Shown here: in pieces, positions 44,784-57,610 of the stretch
Layout of the letters: each line of letters begins with the position of its first letter
Position numbering within the stretch: the first letter of the stretch is position 1
NCBI RefSeq assembly: GCF_003369915.1
Contig: NW_022881603.1
Span: 21,821,515 to 21,885,514 of the forward strand
DNA length: 64,000 bases
Direction: 5' to 3'
DNA from: Drosophila miranda
Lineage: Eukaryota; Arthropoda; Insecta; Diptera; Drosophilidae
Notes under the pieces: generated by a model
Seen by the model: only the letters and a program-made list of their open reading frames with translations
What the model was told of the DNA's origin: nothing
Database searches by the model: none
Program-made: the position numbers and the translations under genes

Positions 44784-46033
44784 ATTTACAGATTAACGAT
44801 TAAATTCCACTTGGGCGCCAGAAAAAGTATGAAATTCGGTTACCCTCCGACGTCCGCTTATATAGCCAAATAGTCTGCCCGATTGTTAATGAGTCCGTAA
44901 TAAAATCGGGTCGTTTGGGATTTTTGTTTGTTTGTTGGTTCAATGCGTTTGTTGAAGGCTGTAAACAAACATCAGCCCCCGGCATCGGCACCGGAACAAA
45001 AAAAGAGGTTGACTGACTGATGAACGGAACCCCGATTCCGGTTGATTGCGAGTGCATCAGCTCGTGCGTGACTACAATTGGGGAAATACCAGAAGAACAA
45101 TCTCGAATAGAGTATAGGAAGGGGATGAGTCAGCCAGTCAGAAGACGTCAAACAGGTAACCAGGTGAGAGAGAATAATGTCTTTAGCTGTTCTCATTAGT
45201 GCGGCGTGCAATTAATGAGCTTGTTGAAAGACGAGCCCCTTGTGAAACGGAGGTGGTGAATGGCTGCTAAGTAATCGTTGAGTGCTCAAGCTCAAGTCCA
45301 CCCTCGTGTGGAAGGAGCTTTTCCATTTTTCGTCTGTCGCCTGCTTATTGTGTCTTCTGCTCACTGATTTCCTCCGTATGCTCTTAACCACTAAGCTGAT
45401 GGCTTTGGGATGCACGAAGCGATTGCCTCAATGTTTCCTTGCACGCTTCTTCGATTGGAAGTAAGACACTTCTCAAGATCTTAAGACTGACTTATCGCAG
45501 AGGAGCACTTCGATTCATACTAGTTTTTCCATTTCCCAACAGGCTTTAATTGAAAAATCTCGGTATTAGCTGCAACAAAAGCGCGTTCTACTCTTTGTGG
45601 AAGTTTCTTGGTGTAGTAAATGGAAAAACTTTGACGCTTTTTCTCTTCTGGGAATAATCATTGAATGGAAAACGTTCTCGGTAAAATCAAGGGGAACGAA
45701 AATCGAGGAAAACTGGCACTCATCGATGAAAAAAAGGTTTTCCGAACATTTAAATGGAATAAAAAACCACTCCAAGTGCGTGTGATATTAAATTTGCATG
45801 CGGCAGAATAAACGCGTTAATGCGAACAGGGATACAGAGACACAGGGACACACAAAATGGGAAAGACCCACAGAGACAGAGATACTATACGTAGACAAAG
45901 GAAGCATTTTTAAATTGGAATTTAAATGCCTTTGAGTGGCAGTTGACATTAGCATTTGTTTGAAAATCAAACAGTTGGGATAAGGATGTTGCCATCGCGC
46001 ATACCACACCCACATGCGACTCCCTACTCTCAA

Positions 46034-46094
<61 letters not shown>

Positions 46095-49000
46095 ATCGCC
46101 ATACTACGAGTGTGTGTGCCCTACGTGTCATACACATACCAGAGCCCGCAGCCGCCTTCTAAATGTTTATCATTGTAATATCAAATTTAAGAGTGGAGGA
46201 AAAAGCTTCCATAAATATAACAAAAAAATTCTGTCTGTTGTTTTCCCTACAATTTAATTTCTGCAAATTTTCCGGAACCATTTGCCTGAAGCATCTCCAC
46301 GCGACCCCATATTGATATTTCAATAACTGTCAGGCCAGAGCTCCACTCCACTCGAGTTTAACTTGATTAGCCTAGCCCACATCCACATCCTCCTCCACAC
46401 CTGAGCTACCATCGAAGCTGTAGCAATTAAATCAACGTGGAACTTCAAAGGGATGGATCCCTGAAACCAAATCCGATACACACATCCCTTCTATTCGGTC
46501 CACGGGACCTAAGTAAACAGACTTAAGCCCCAGCCAGCGAAATGCTCAGTAAATATCGGGCCCAGCAAATATTTGCGTAAATCAAATATCCAGATTTTCA
46601 GGCATTATTGTAGAACTGCATTGACCAGAGAACACGGGGCATCCCCTATCATATCCCTTCAAACAATGGGTCCCACCTGTTGCCTGGCGGCAAAAGCTCT
46701 TGTGGAACGCAGCTTTGGAAAGCTTTCCAAAGGCGCAAAGGCGTTTCGCGCCTTTTGGTAAGAACGTCAAAATGTTGTGGCTTGTTAAGATGGTTCTTGC
46801 GGCCATCGGCTTCAGTTATCAACGGGATGTGAACGAGTGCGGTTCTTCTGGGAAATTCCAAAGTTGAAAAAGGATAGCAAAAAATATTTTCAAAATCATA
46901 TTGTTTGAAAAATACTCGAAACAAAACGAATCTTTTAAAGACTTTAAAGGCTTTATAAAAAAAGAATTTACCAAAGAAAAATGTCATAAAGTCAATGGCC
47001 GCATAAAGGGCTTATAGTTATTGTGCAAGTGCGAGTGTGACTATAACAAATAATCCTGGATAAAAATGCGAGTGCAAATGCCAAAACCATAAAGTTCTCT
47101 GCTCTGTGTGTGTGGGGTGTGTGTCTGTCCATCCACAACCAAGGCAACTAGACAAACAAACGCACAGACACAGGCACAGACTGGTGTAAGCGGAGACCCA
47201 CACACCCGCGCGTACCCCTCGCACAGATACTCGTACGAAAGCAGCTCAAACATCATCATTTGGCAGCTCAGAAGGCGTTAAACACATTTAAGCCGGGTCA
47301 AGTAAGTGGCTGTCCTGGCCCAAGGGACAAAGGACTGCCGCTCTCACTCTGTGGTCAGTGGAAAAATCCCCGTTAAACTCGGCAATCTGCAAGTGTAAAA
47401 TATAAGAAAAAGGAAATCCCAAAGGATACAAAGGAACCCAACGCCCGTTCGGAGAAAAAGGAGGATTCGGGTCCAAACAATGTAAGGATATCCCTCTGTA
47501 TCCCTGGATGTGTATGGAGGCTGGCTACTGATGGGTGTGCAGAAAGAATGGCAAACAATTTGCGGTTAATTAAAATGCCAACGCATACACACAGATACAC
47601 ACCCACACCCAGGCGCATGGGGAACAATGCAATGGGTTACAGAATGTGCAGAATGCAGCGGTTTCAAGGGATAATCCGCAAATTCCAATAGGGCCATTGT
47701 AAGGCGTGTTTGCGGAATCGATTGGGCAAATCCACTCCAGGTGGTGGAACACGAAACACCCCAATCCATCTCTGATAACCAGGCAGGGCTTCGGGACTTG
47801 TTGCCCCTTTGCTTTATGGATTTCCGCCGTAAAAATCCCTCACGTAACTGCTCCTACTGTTGCTGTTGCAGTGCGACCTGCACGTGCCACACAATGAGTG
47901 GAAAGCCGTTAAAGGCCAGACAATAAAATGCCACACTTGTTGGCAATCGATTGAGTGTCTGCCCCTTCAGCTGCTCCTTCCAGATGCGATACGAGCTTGT
48001 GCTGACCTAAGCAGAGAATGAAGGTCCGAGCGGAAACGGAAATCGAAAAGGACTTGCGTGCCTGCAAATTATGATACTCGATTGTCTAGACCGTCTCTTA
48101 CTACCTTTGGGGCATGTGGTGGACCATCGACCATCAAATTTGATTGCCCCCGAAAGCTAAATAAAAGTGTGTGAAATGCAAAAATGTTCTTCTGGGGGAA
48201 GACCGAATTTTCCAACATCAAAGTGTGCGATAACTTTCCGATCCGAAACAATGTTTTCTCGCTTAAATGAGCAATTTCATTAAAAACTTTCTCTATACCC
48301 CATATAGTTGGGGGCAGTTTGTTCTTCCTTTCTTCCTCTTGGCCATGCTGCGTATACGTTATTTCTCTGTGCTGCCTAGCACGACAAAGCTTATGAATTT
48401 AATATGTTCATTGTTGCTGTTTTCTGCTGTCTGGATTCTGTTTATGCATATAAAATTTAATGAGCTTCATTAATGAGCCCAGAAAGTAGCACTTCCCGGC
48501 GTTGTCCTGGGCGAGAATGAAAAATGTTGCCCAATTACAAAAACGAGCCCAAAAGATCCTTCAATGGACCGAAAACCCGCATACTCGATTTAATGTTGTA
48601 TATGTAACGAGTGAGAGAATGTCGGGGAATGCTAAATGGGGACCACACACGCACCCGCACTCGTACTTGGATTGCTATTATATTTTCAATTCTCTAAAGA
48701 AATCCCCCTCAACGGAAAACATTTATAAGCCTTAAAGCAGCAGCCGGTAATTGCAGAAATTCTCACATGGCCCAAGAACCAACCCACAAGGAATCTCGGT
48801 CCTTTTCGCATTTTGTGTCGCCTTTGGCAAATCCATTGTGTGCAATCGTACGAGATTAGATACAATCTTCTATAATAGCACGAACAGCAGGAGGAGGGAT
48901 TGTAGGAGGCACTTCCATTCTCCTGTGATCTCTGGGGCTGCGCATTTGATTTGTCCATCTTCATCTACATCATATGTCGGTCGAGTCCCATTTCGTTTGC

Positions 49001-50851
49001 TTGTGTTTATTTCTGGTAATGTCCTTTTTTTTGTGGGGAGCCCTGCTGAATGTGCTCTACCAGTTTCTGTCCGATGGGGTGGACATTCATCAAGTTGACT
49101 GCCCATAAATGAGATTTGCCTCCATTCGTGCTGTCAGAATTCATTTTCATTTAAACGCAAATAAAAAATATCCTTCTGCCTTATGTGTTCTTTTGGCCGC
49201 TGTTTTTTTGTACTGTTTGTCGGATTTAATTGATATCAAATATGCAATTAGCAGTTCTGGCCATAATTTAGTCCTCCACCGACTTGGCAATTTTGCTGCG
49301 GCATTATTTATGAGGTAATCAGAGGCGGGCGATTCCCATTTCTCTCTTCCCTTTATTCTCTCCAGCGAATTTACAAAATTTTCAACTTAAAATTGAGTTT
49401 TACTTTGTGTTTTATGTATTGTGGCCCTAACTCATTTCTCATGTCTGCTGCTGGTCGGTGGCGGTCCTTGGCGTGAGGGTGTCTTAAAAGGCAACGCGGC
49501 GTATGTGTTATAATTTAGCGAGAAGCTAATGGATGCGTGGTGCTCGAGAGAACTTCGGAGTAGACTTTGTGCCAGGGTCCGTTCGGAGTGTTGGGTCGTA
49601 ATAATCAACTTTTCTTTTGTTTTATGTACATGCATTGCTCTAATTTAGGAGCATGTCACCTAAACAACAAGAAATGAACAACATTAGGCAATGAACCGGC
49701 AAAAGAAAGGCAAAGGACCACCAGCCACAGTGGGAACCAGAAGTAGAGCCCCCACATGGATGCGGAGTTCGCCTGCGGACTTAATATTTCATGGCCAGGA
49801 ATCGGTGTTGTTTCAATTAAAAAATTGGTTGGGTATTGCTTTTCCAAAGAAATTAAATTTACGGAGAACAATTTGTTGTTCTCTTGAAACCCATTTAATT
49901 GTGTCTTAAATATCCATACGTCCTGTTTCCCACTCGGAAAACTTTTCATTTCCGGAGAATTTGGTTAAACGCTGTGGGAAAAGTTTTCGGACTAAACTTT
50001 CCTGGTTGCTTAGGGCCTTCTGCTTTGTTTCGTCACTCTCGGTACAGCATCAGATTATTTGGAAGGTTTTCCACTCATGGGTTGGGTGTGTTCCTATTGC
50101 CGCCCTGTTTTATGCCATACATTAATGTAACGATGCATCATTTATGCCATTTATTATCAGAGCTCAAATGTGAGATTTCCGCTTGCTGATGCTGACTTGA
50201 AGGCACCGCCCTGGCCCAACCAGTACCACCCAAAGCCACACAACCAGGCCACACCCGCTGGCAGGCGCTGGCAGGAAGTTAGCGTTTCTAATTTCTAAGT
50301 AAAACCATGGGCCCTGACTGGTGAGCCCTTTGACTTGTGGGTGTTCTTTTTATGGCCACATGTCTGCTCTGCTGTGGCAGCACGCACCAGAAAGCCTTTT
50401 CTTTTCCCCCTTCAATCTGCTGACGCTTCTGTATGCCTTTTGATGGCGAAACTAATGAATTTTTATGGCACTCGGCCTAACCATTCCTGTTCGCCATGAA
50501 TATGGCGAATCAGACACCTTTAAGTTCGCTCCCGAACTGATTTCATGCCCATTTATGTGGAAACCAACTGCCCTGGGGCCACAGCACAGTGTGGGGGTGT
50601 GGCAGTATCAATGCAATTAACGTACACTGTGGCAAAAGGCCGCAAGCTCTGGTCAAAAGGGGTCCGGGCAGTCCCTCAACAATTGAAAGAATTCAACTTC
50701 CTGAACGATTCAGGGACCATTGTCCCCGGACAATGTTATTCTGATACACATCTCGACTCGCCCCCCAGGTGGTTTCAGGGCAGCTACAGAATGGTGGTGC
50801 AGAGAGTGTGATTGTGAGTGCTGGAACCCTGGAGTGAGTGACCACAAGTAC
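44784..50851. other. 6 kb non-coding region upstream of Dh44-R2
   Basis: No supported coding exon, no ISY copy and no transposon coding sequence. It is moderately AT-rich with poly-purine and CA/GT stretches (for example near 47105-47125), as in fly regulatory or intronic DNA. It probably includes the promoter and untranslated exons of Dh44-R2, which I cannot place. It contains the poly-C tract listed separately. Confidence 0.45.
46035..46094 (+). repeat. Poly-C homopolymer, 60 bases
   Basis: Sixty uninterrupted C bases. Such a run is extremely rare in fly genomes. Its true length is doubtful because homopolymers are error-prone in assembly. Confidence 0.9.
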
Positions 50852-53024
50852 ATGGAGGCGGCAGTCGCCGCCAATGGCAGCAGCGGAATCGATCCGCTGT
50901 TAATGCTGTCCAATTTGGACGGAATCGAGGTGAGCGTGGAGCTGCAGTGCCTGGTACAGGAGCACATGGATTCAACGACCTACGGCAATGCCAGCGACCA
51001 CTGCCTCACCCAGTTCGACTCGATCCTGTGCTGGCCCCGAACGGCGCGCGGCACTCTGGCCGTGCTCCAGTGCATGTACGAGCTGCAGGGGATACACTAC
51101 GACAGCAGCAGTGAGTGGTAATAGATTGAATGGAAAGGGTTGCCCCTCTATTAACCTTTGAACCCTCAGAGAACGCCACCCGCTTCTGCCATGCGAATGG
51201 AACGTGGGAGAAGTACACCAACTACGATGCCTGTGCCCATCTACCAGCCTCCCACTCGGTGACGGAGTTCGAGGTCATTGTGGAGCTGTCAACCATCATT
51301 TACTACATCGGTTACGCCCTCAGCCTTGTGTCGCTCAGCCTCGCCCTGATTGTCTTTGCCTACTTCAAGTAAGTGGAGAGCCCCAGAAAATGTTCCTGTA
51401 TTCTGAGTTCCCCGCAACTGCTCGTTCTCACATTTCCTTCCCACCCCCAGAGAGCTGCGTTGCCTGCGCAACACCATTTACGCCAATTTGTTCTTCACGT
51501 ACATCATGTCGGCTTTGTTCTGGATACTGTTGCTATCGGTGCAGGTGGGTTGAGGAGTTGAGTTACCTGGTGTCCTTCCTTTGATAACTTGGCCCTTGTT
51601 AGATCTCCATTCGAAGCGGACAGGCAAGCTGCATTGCCCTGTTCGCGCTCTTCCACTTCTTCACGCTGACGAACTTTTTCTGGATGCTGGTGGAGGGCCT
51701 CTATCTGTACATGCTGGTGGTAAACACCTTCTCCGGCGACAACATACGCTTCAACATCTACGCCTCCATCGGATGGGGTAAGTAGGCGGACACCCCCTGC
51801 AAACAGCCAATTAAACTTCTCCTGATTTTCCGCTGCTGGCCAGGTGGTCCTGCCCTGCTTGTCATTACCTGGCTGGTGGCCAAGAGTCTGACTGTCATCT
51901 ACAACAGCTCCGAGAAGGTAAGTCTCTCCGGGCGTTGGTTCCAAAACGTTCTCCTTTGAATATGTTCTGCCTCTCTGTGTTCCCGAAAGTATGACATCAA
52001 TTGTCCCTGGATGGAGGAGACGAATGTGGATTGGATATTCCAGGGACCCGTCTGTGCAGTGCTGCTCATCAATTTAACCTTCCTGCTGCGCATCATGTGG
52101 GTGAGTGCATCCGAAAGCAGCAAGCGCAGAGCAGCCGGCACTAATCTTATCTTCCAGGTGCTCATCACCAAGCTGCGCTCGGCCAATACCGTGGAGACGC
52201 GCCAGTATAGGAAGGCGGCCAAGGCGCTGCTGGTGCTCATCCCCCTCTTTGGTATCACCTACCTGGTGGTGCTGGCCGGGCCGTCGGAGGTCGGCCTCAT
52301 GGGTCACATGTTCGCCGTTCTACGTGCTGTTCTACTAAGTACACAGGTGGGTTCTCTCCGCTTTCAACTATCGTTCTCTCCCTGATTGTGTGCAACCATC
52401 GCCTCGCACCTGGCAGGGCTTCTCCGTATCGCTGTTCTACTGTTTCCTCAACTCGGAGGTGCGCAATGCCCTGCGACACCACATATCCACGTGGCGGGCA
52501 CGCGTGACATTCAGCAGAGCCAGAACCGACGGTGGGTATAGGGATATAGAGTCCAACAGTGCTGGAGCTTGACCACACTCATCCCTGGTCTTTCCTCTTC
52601 TGCACCCCTCGACAGGTACACCATGAAAAGTTTCTCCAAAGGCGGCAGCTCGCCGCGGGCTGAGAGCATGCGGTAAGTGGACGGAGAAGACGATTGGAGT
52701 GGGATTAAATCTGCGTGTCATCTGATATCCATTGCAGGCCTCTGACCAGCTACTACGGACGCGGCAAGCGGGAGTCCTGTGTAAGCTCGGCCACCACCAC
52801 GACACTGGTGGGGCAGCATCCCCCCTTCCTCGCCCTGCACCGGGGCTCCAAAAACGCCCTGCACACTGGAGGCGGCAATACCACAGGCTCAGGCAGTACA
52901 CTCAGTGTTATGCCCCGTGCAATCAGTCCTCTGATGAAGGTAGTAAATAGGATAAACCGTGCTCCCCGTTCTATTGCTAATCATTTCCCAGTTGCAGCAA
53001 GGGCTCGAGGAGAACTCCGTTTAG
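50852..53024 (+). CDS. Dh44-R2: Diuretic hormone 44 receptor 2 (class B GPCR)
   Basis: Eleven exons join in frame to 503 codons: 50852-51110, 51170-51368, 51451-51544, 51603-51777, 51844-51917, 51990-52100, 52158-52346, 52417-52535, 52616-52672, 52738-52939, 52992-53024. The extracellular hormone-binding domain has [27 protein letters not shown] and [11 protein letters not shown] (six Cys plus the W-P motif). Seven membrane spans follow, with [53 protein letters not shown] and [16 protein letters not shown], all class B hallmarks. The receptor binds DH44, the fly CRF-like peptide, and signals through Gs/cAMP in fluid balance and feeding. R2 is preferred over R1 from the extracellular domain; R1 is the alternative. 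No lesion is seen. Donor GG|GTATAG of exon 8 is the weakest site. Confidence 0.88.
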
Positions 53025-54718
53025 AGAAAACTCCCCAGAGAAGATTTTAGCAAGGCAAGTGCATCTTAAGAGACTGAACTTTCATTGAATTCCATTTCCG
53101 AACGGAGATCTGCGAGTGCGATGAGGTAGTACTAGATATTAGCGTGAATGGCGACGATGGAAGGAAGGAGACCAGGTACCAGGCCCAGCCAAAGCCACAG
53201 CCCCCAAGCCACAGCAGAGAAGCAAAACCAAGTTAAATGTCGTCTAGGCGAACCACTTACCAACCAACCCCCCCACCTACACCTACACCTGAACATATAC
53301 AAACAATACATGAGTTACATACATAGTACTCGTTTAGCCAATACTATTTTGTGTGTACAATATATTCAAACTGTAGCTGTTGATGTGTAAAGTGCCCTGT
53401 AGCTTTGGGGAAATTCACTCGGGGAATAGGATAGCTTCTCGGCAGACTAAAATTCAGGTACAACTGTGCGTCCTAACAGCACTGGGGGTGGAAGAAAAAG
53501 AAAAATAAACGCGCCACCTATAGGTCAAAGATCGTATCTGAGGAAAGAGTAATGGAAGTTGACAGTTGAAGGGTCGAGCAGAGAAAGTAGGGTCCGAGTG
53601 TCGAGGCAGAATGGTATTCGCTCTTTTTCGTCTTGGACACTGAGCCAACTGGTAGCTTCTAGCGAAGCTCAGGAAGTAGGTACGTTGATCAACCTAGCGG
53701 TTTGAAGTGAAGTGTGAAGAGTAAAGGAACATTTTTGCTTAGAAAGCTTAGAGAGCTTGCTAGAAAGAGAAAGAAAAGCAGTCAGCAAAAAAATTCCACT
53801 GCTAAATTGGGGCAGATCCGCGGGTAAGTGGAGGAGAGCTTTGCAGCGCCGCAGCAGTACATGTATTCAAGCAGTCGGAACTTTTGCTACCCCTTTGGTT
53901 TGGCACCCCAGCCTCAGTTAAATCTCAAGGCAAAGAGCACCGCTTCAACATAAATCCACCTGGCAAGGGGAAGGCACAGCAGAGGGGAACCGTAAACAAG
54001 GGGAACCTAGAGCGCAGCAGAGGCGATAATAATTCGGCTAAGGCTGGCCTACCCGAATCTCAGTTTAATCTCAAGGCAAAAGAGCACCGCTTCAACATAA
54101 ATGCACCTGGCAAGGGGAATGCAAAGCAAAGGGGAACCATAAACAAGGGGAAGCTAGAGCGAAGCAGAGACGAGAATAATTCGACCAAGGCTGGCCTAAC
54201 TAGCTGAAGAAAGAGACATTTGCCGTTGGGAAGCAGCACGTCGTGTATCGCGAGCAGATCAAAAGAAAACGAAAACCAATTTTCGATCAAACTTTTTTTG
54301 TTAACGGAAGAACCCTTCGTCTCAGTGCCGCAGTGTCATAGAACTCCAGTGGTTGAACCGAAACCGAAAAGCGAGTTAACGGAAAGGTAGCGGGATCGGC
54401 TCAAATTTTCGGTCGAACGCAGAAGGAGAGAGAGTGCGAGTGGACGGGAAAGGAGAAAAGAATAGGAAGAGGAAGTAGAGCAAATGAGTAAAATAATGAA
54501 TTTATATTAAGCTAAAGATAAAAAAAAAACATACCTATTAATTCCACTGCAAAGGGGTAAGGGGGATTTCGTTGTGCTCTCCTAGGGCGAGTGTGAGTGC
54601 AAGTGCCAGTTTACACATACAGGTACAACAAAAAAAATAAATAAATAAAAAACTCTTGATCACTCACGAAGATTTATCAGCTGGCATCGAGAAAGCGCTT
54701 TCGCCGATGGACCGCAAC
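53025..54718. other. Dh44-R2 3' region
   Basis: Non-coding, A-rich downstream sequence, probably the 3' UTR for part of its length (an AATAAA lies near 53503). It holds an imperfect direct duplication (separate entry). No gene recognised. Confidence 0.4.
53913..54205 (+). repeat. Two tandem ~146 bp direct repeats
   Basis: The unit beginning CTCAGTTAAATCTCAAGGCA (about 53913) recurs at about 54059 with roughly 10-15% differences. Shared phrases include GAGCACCGCTTCAACATAAA, GGCAAGGGGAA and GGAACC.TAAACAAGGGGAA. Both units stay open in one frame, but they have no clear start and low-complexity composition, so coding is not assumed. Confidence 0.8.
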
Positions 54719-54735
54719 ACTACAAAAGAAACAGT
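54719..54735 (+). repeat. Target-site duplication, left, of Jockey LINE
   Basis: ACTACAAAAGAAACAGT, 17 bp, identical to 59775-59791. It flanks the element's poly-A (poly-T on the plus strand). Confidence 0.93.
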
Positions 54736-54897
54736 TTTTTTTTTTTTTATTTTTTTAATTTTTATTAAGCGTTGAATCCGTACATTGCATATAACGTATC
54801 TTAACATCACTGGTAAATAATATTGGGGTAGCCAAACCTAATGCTAAATGCGAGAGGACTTACAAAAAATATAATATTATAATATTGGGAGGGAAAC

Positions 54898-57610
54898 TTA
54901 GAGTTGGCCAATAGTTTTGGCAAAACCCAATCTCTTCAACCGCCTCAAAGGCCTGGCAGGTAGTAATCGTCTGGCGAGCATACTATGGTGTCTAATTAGC
55001 CTGTCACTGTATCTGCTGGTGTGCCTTCCAATCTGCTCCTCTACTGTATGCAGATTCAAATCCCGATGAAGGGTGGAGCCGCGCACGTACCAAGGGCAGT
55101 TCGTTATTTGCCTCATGGCGCGATTCTGCAAGACCTGTATCCGTTTATAGTTCGATTTGGCAGCTATACCCCAAATCTGCACACCGTAGAGCCAGATCGG
55201 GGCTACACAGTGTACATAAACTGCTCTTTTGGCTCTCAGTGACATGGTGCTTCTTCTGTTAATCAGCCACCCCAATTGCTGCATTCTTTGCCCACATTTA
55301 CGAGCCGTAGCTTTCAAGTGTGGACCAAAAGTAAGACGCTTATCAAGGGTGATACCGAGATACTTTGCTTGCTCTGGTTGGTCCAAAGTTACGCCTTCAA
55401 ACTTTATGGGTGGGGTGTGGTCTATGAGCGCTTTCAGGGTGAAGCATGGATTGGTGGTCTTCAGTGGGTTGACTTTTAAATTCCATCTTTTGCACCAAGC
55501 TGCCAAAGAGTAGAGGTACTCTTGGAGACCATCTGCTGCCTCAAGGCGGCACTTGGAGCTGTAGAGCAGTGCTATATCGTCCGCGTAGGTAGCAAGCAGA
55601 GCCTTACGGGGGGCCTCCATATGTTGCTCGCTTGGGGAGGGTAGATCTGCAGTATAGATAGAGTAAAGCAGCGGGCCAAGGACGCTGCCCTGTGGAACTC
55701 CAGCTCTCATTTGGCAAGGTGTTGAATGTGTGTTCCTGAACCTGACCATAAACTGACGTCCTTCCAAGTATGACACCGTAGTATGGTGCTGGGAACAGTT
55801 TTTTAATTTTGCTCAGTAGGCCGTTATGCCAAACTCTATCGAAGGCTTGCTGCATATCAATGAAGACTGCATTGCAGTATTCTAGATCATCAAAGGCCTG
55901 TAGGATGTGTCCTGCCAATCTGTGGACTTGCTCCACTGTGCCGTGTCCCTCCCGAAAGCCAAACTGGTGATCCGGCAAGATACGGCATTCCTTGATTATA
56001 CTACCAAGACGATTGGCAAGAAGCCTCTCCCATACCTTAGATAAGGAAGACAAAAGACTTATTGGCCGATACGACTCAGGGTCGTCCTCCGGTTTTCCAG
56101 GCTTATGGATCATCAGGATTGTTGCTATCTTCCACTGCTTAGGGAAAAACTGCATCCTTAACATGGCGTTAAAAATGAGCACTATGTAGAGTATCGCCTG
56201 AGTAGGCAATGCTTTCAGTGTGGAATTGCACACTCTGTCAATGCCAGGAGCCTTCTTCCTCGGTAGGGACTTGATGACTTCAACAATCTCCTCAGCCCTG
56301 GCTGGTTTAATGGGTAAGGCCATTTGTAGAGGTGTTTGCAGACTATCTTTTGTCTCTTTGTACTGCGCCTCCGTGGCGAATTGGTAATGGGTGAACCTGT
56401 CCCTTAAATGATGTGCAAACGAATTGGCCTGCTCTTCTTCGTTTCTAGCAAGTTCACCGTTGGGACACCGGATGGGAATCTGTCTGAACGGTTGTCTCTT
56501 AAGAGACTTAGTGGTCTTCCAAAGCGAATATCCAGCATCCACGGTGTAATCCATGGAAGCAAGCTTTTGTTCAAAGAAGTTGCTTCGAAGTTCTCTCAGG
56601 GTGTTTCGAAGTTGCTTGGCAGCCCGGTTCCATAGAATTCGGTCCCATGGGTCTTGAGATCGGATTGCACGTCTGCGAAGTCTCCTTTTTTGTGACAAAA
56701 GCTCTCTGGCCTCTCTTGTAAGAACTATTCCATAGGCGGCGCTTGTCGGAGGATGCGAGGGCGTTGAGGCAGCAGCAGCCATGGGTATACTCTCTGTGAT
56801 GTTATCTACACCCATCTCAAATTCTTCCTCAGAGTTTAGCGTGACGTTCAGTTGAATCGACCTCTCCAAATGTTGCCTAAATGCGAGCAGATCAGTGTGC
56901 TTGGTGACTAGATGAGGGCTTGGATTTTCTATAATGCCATCTGTTTTAATGCTGATGACTAAGGCCAGATGGTCGGAGTCCAGATCCCAGCTCTGACTTA
57001 TTGTTGCTCGAGAATCCGGAATACCATGATGTACTGCGAAGTCTATGCAGGACGGCGTGTGATTGAGTACATATGGGTACCTGGTTGGTGATCCAGTTGC
57101 AAGGATCTTAGCGCCAGTAGCAGAGATGGCTTCCGCTAGCTCTCGCCCCCTAGGGGAATTGTAAGTGTCTCCCCACAGCCAGTGTCGGGCATTCCAGTCA
57201 CCACCAACCAAATACCTTTGCCCGCAAGCACGGAGTGCATCGATGTAATGTCTTTCCTCAATCCTGACTCTGGGAGGGCAGTAAATGGCGCTGAACTCCA
57301 CATCGCCCAGTCCTGTGGCTACTTTTACTGCTGACATTTGCATGCTGCGTGTCTCAATGACCCTTTGTGGAAAATGACGAAGCGAAGTCTTAACTAAAAC
57401 CGCAACTCCACCAACGCTATTATTATTCCGCGATGGATTGAAGGCTGGATAGAAGGCAAATCCATGTATTTTTACAGCTGCACCTCTTTTAATTCTGATC
57501 TCCGTCAAAAGAAGAATGTCAACGCTATTCTTGTGCGCGAAGAGCTCAACTTCTTTTGCTTTCCCTGAAATGCCGTTAGCATTCCAGATGAGAACCTTTA
57601 GTGGGTTCAT
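54898..57610 (-). pseudogene. Jockey LINE ORF2 (endonuclease + RT), one frameshift
   Basis: It starts MNPLKVLIWNANGISGKAKE (APE endonuclease) and keeps GGDWNARHWLWGD and SDHLAL. RT motifs are KKAPGIDRVCN, YRPISLLSSLSKVWERLL, AFDRVWHNGLLSKI, then after a frame change near 55770 GVPQGSVLGPLLYSIYTADL and ATYADDIALLY. The end is FAKTIGQL. About 904 codons in total with the one shift. Jockey elements have no RNase H, as here. The enzyme nicks target DNA and copies the element RNA there. Confidence 0.87.

Noticed and set aside
45788-46162. Poly-Gly and poly-Pro frames across the poly-C run
   Set aside because: Translation of a homopolymer, not coding.
50852-53024. Dh44-R1 as identity of the receptor
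   Set aside because: The extracellular domain fits R2 better from memory of the family, but without alignment R1 is not fully excluded.
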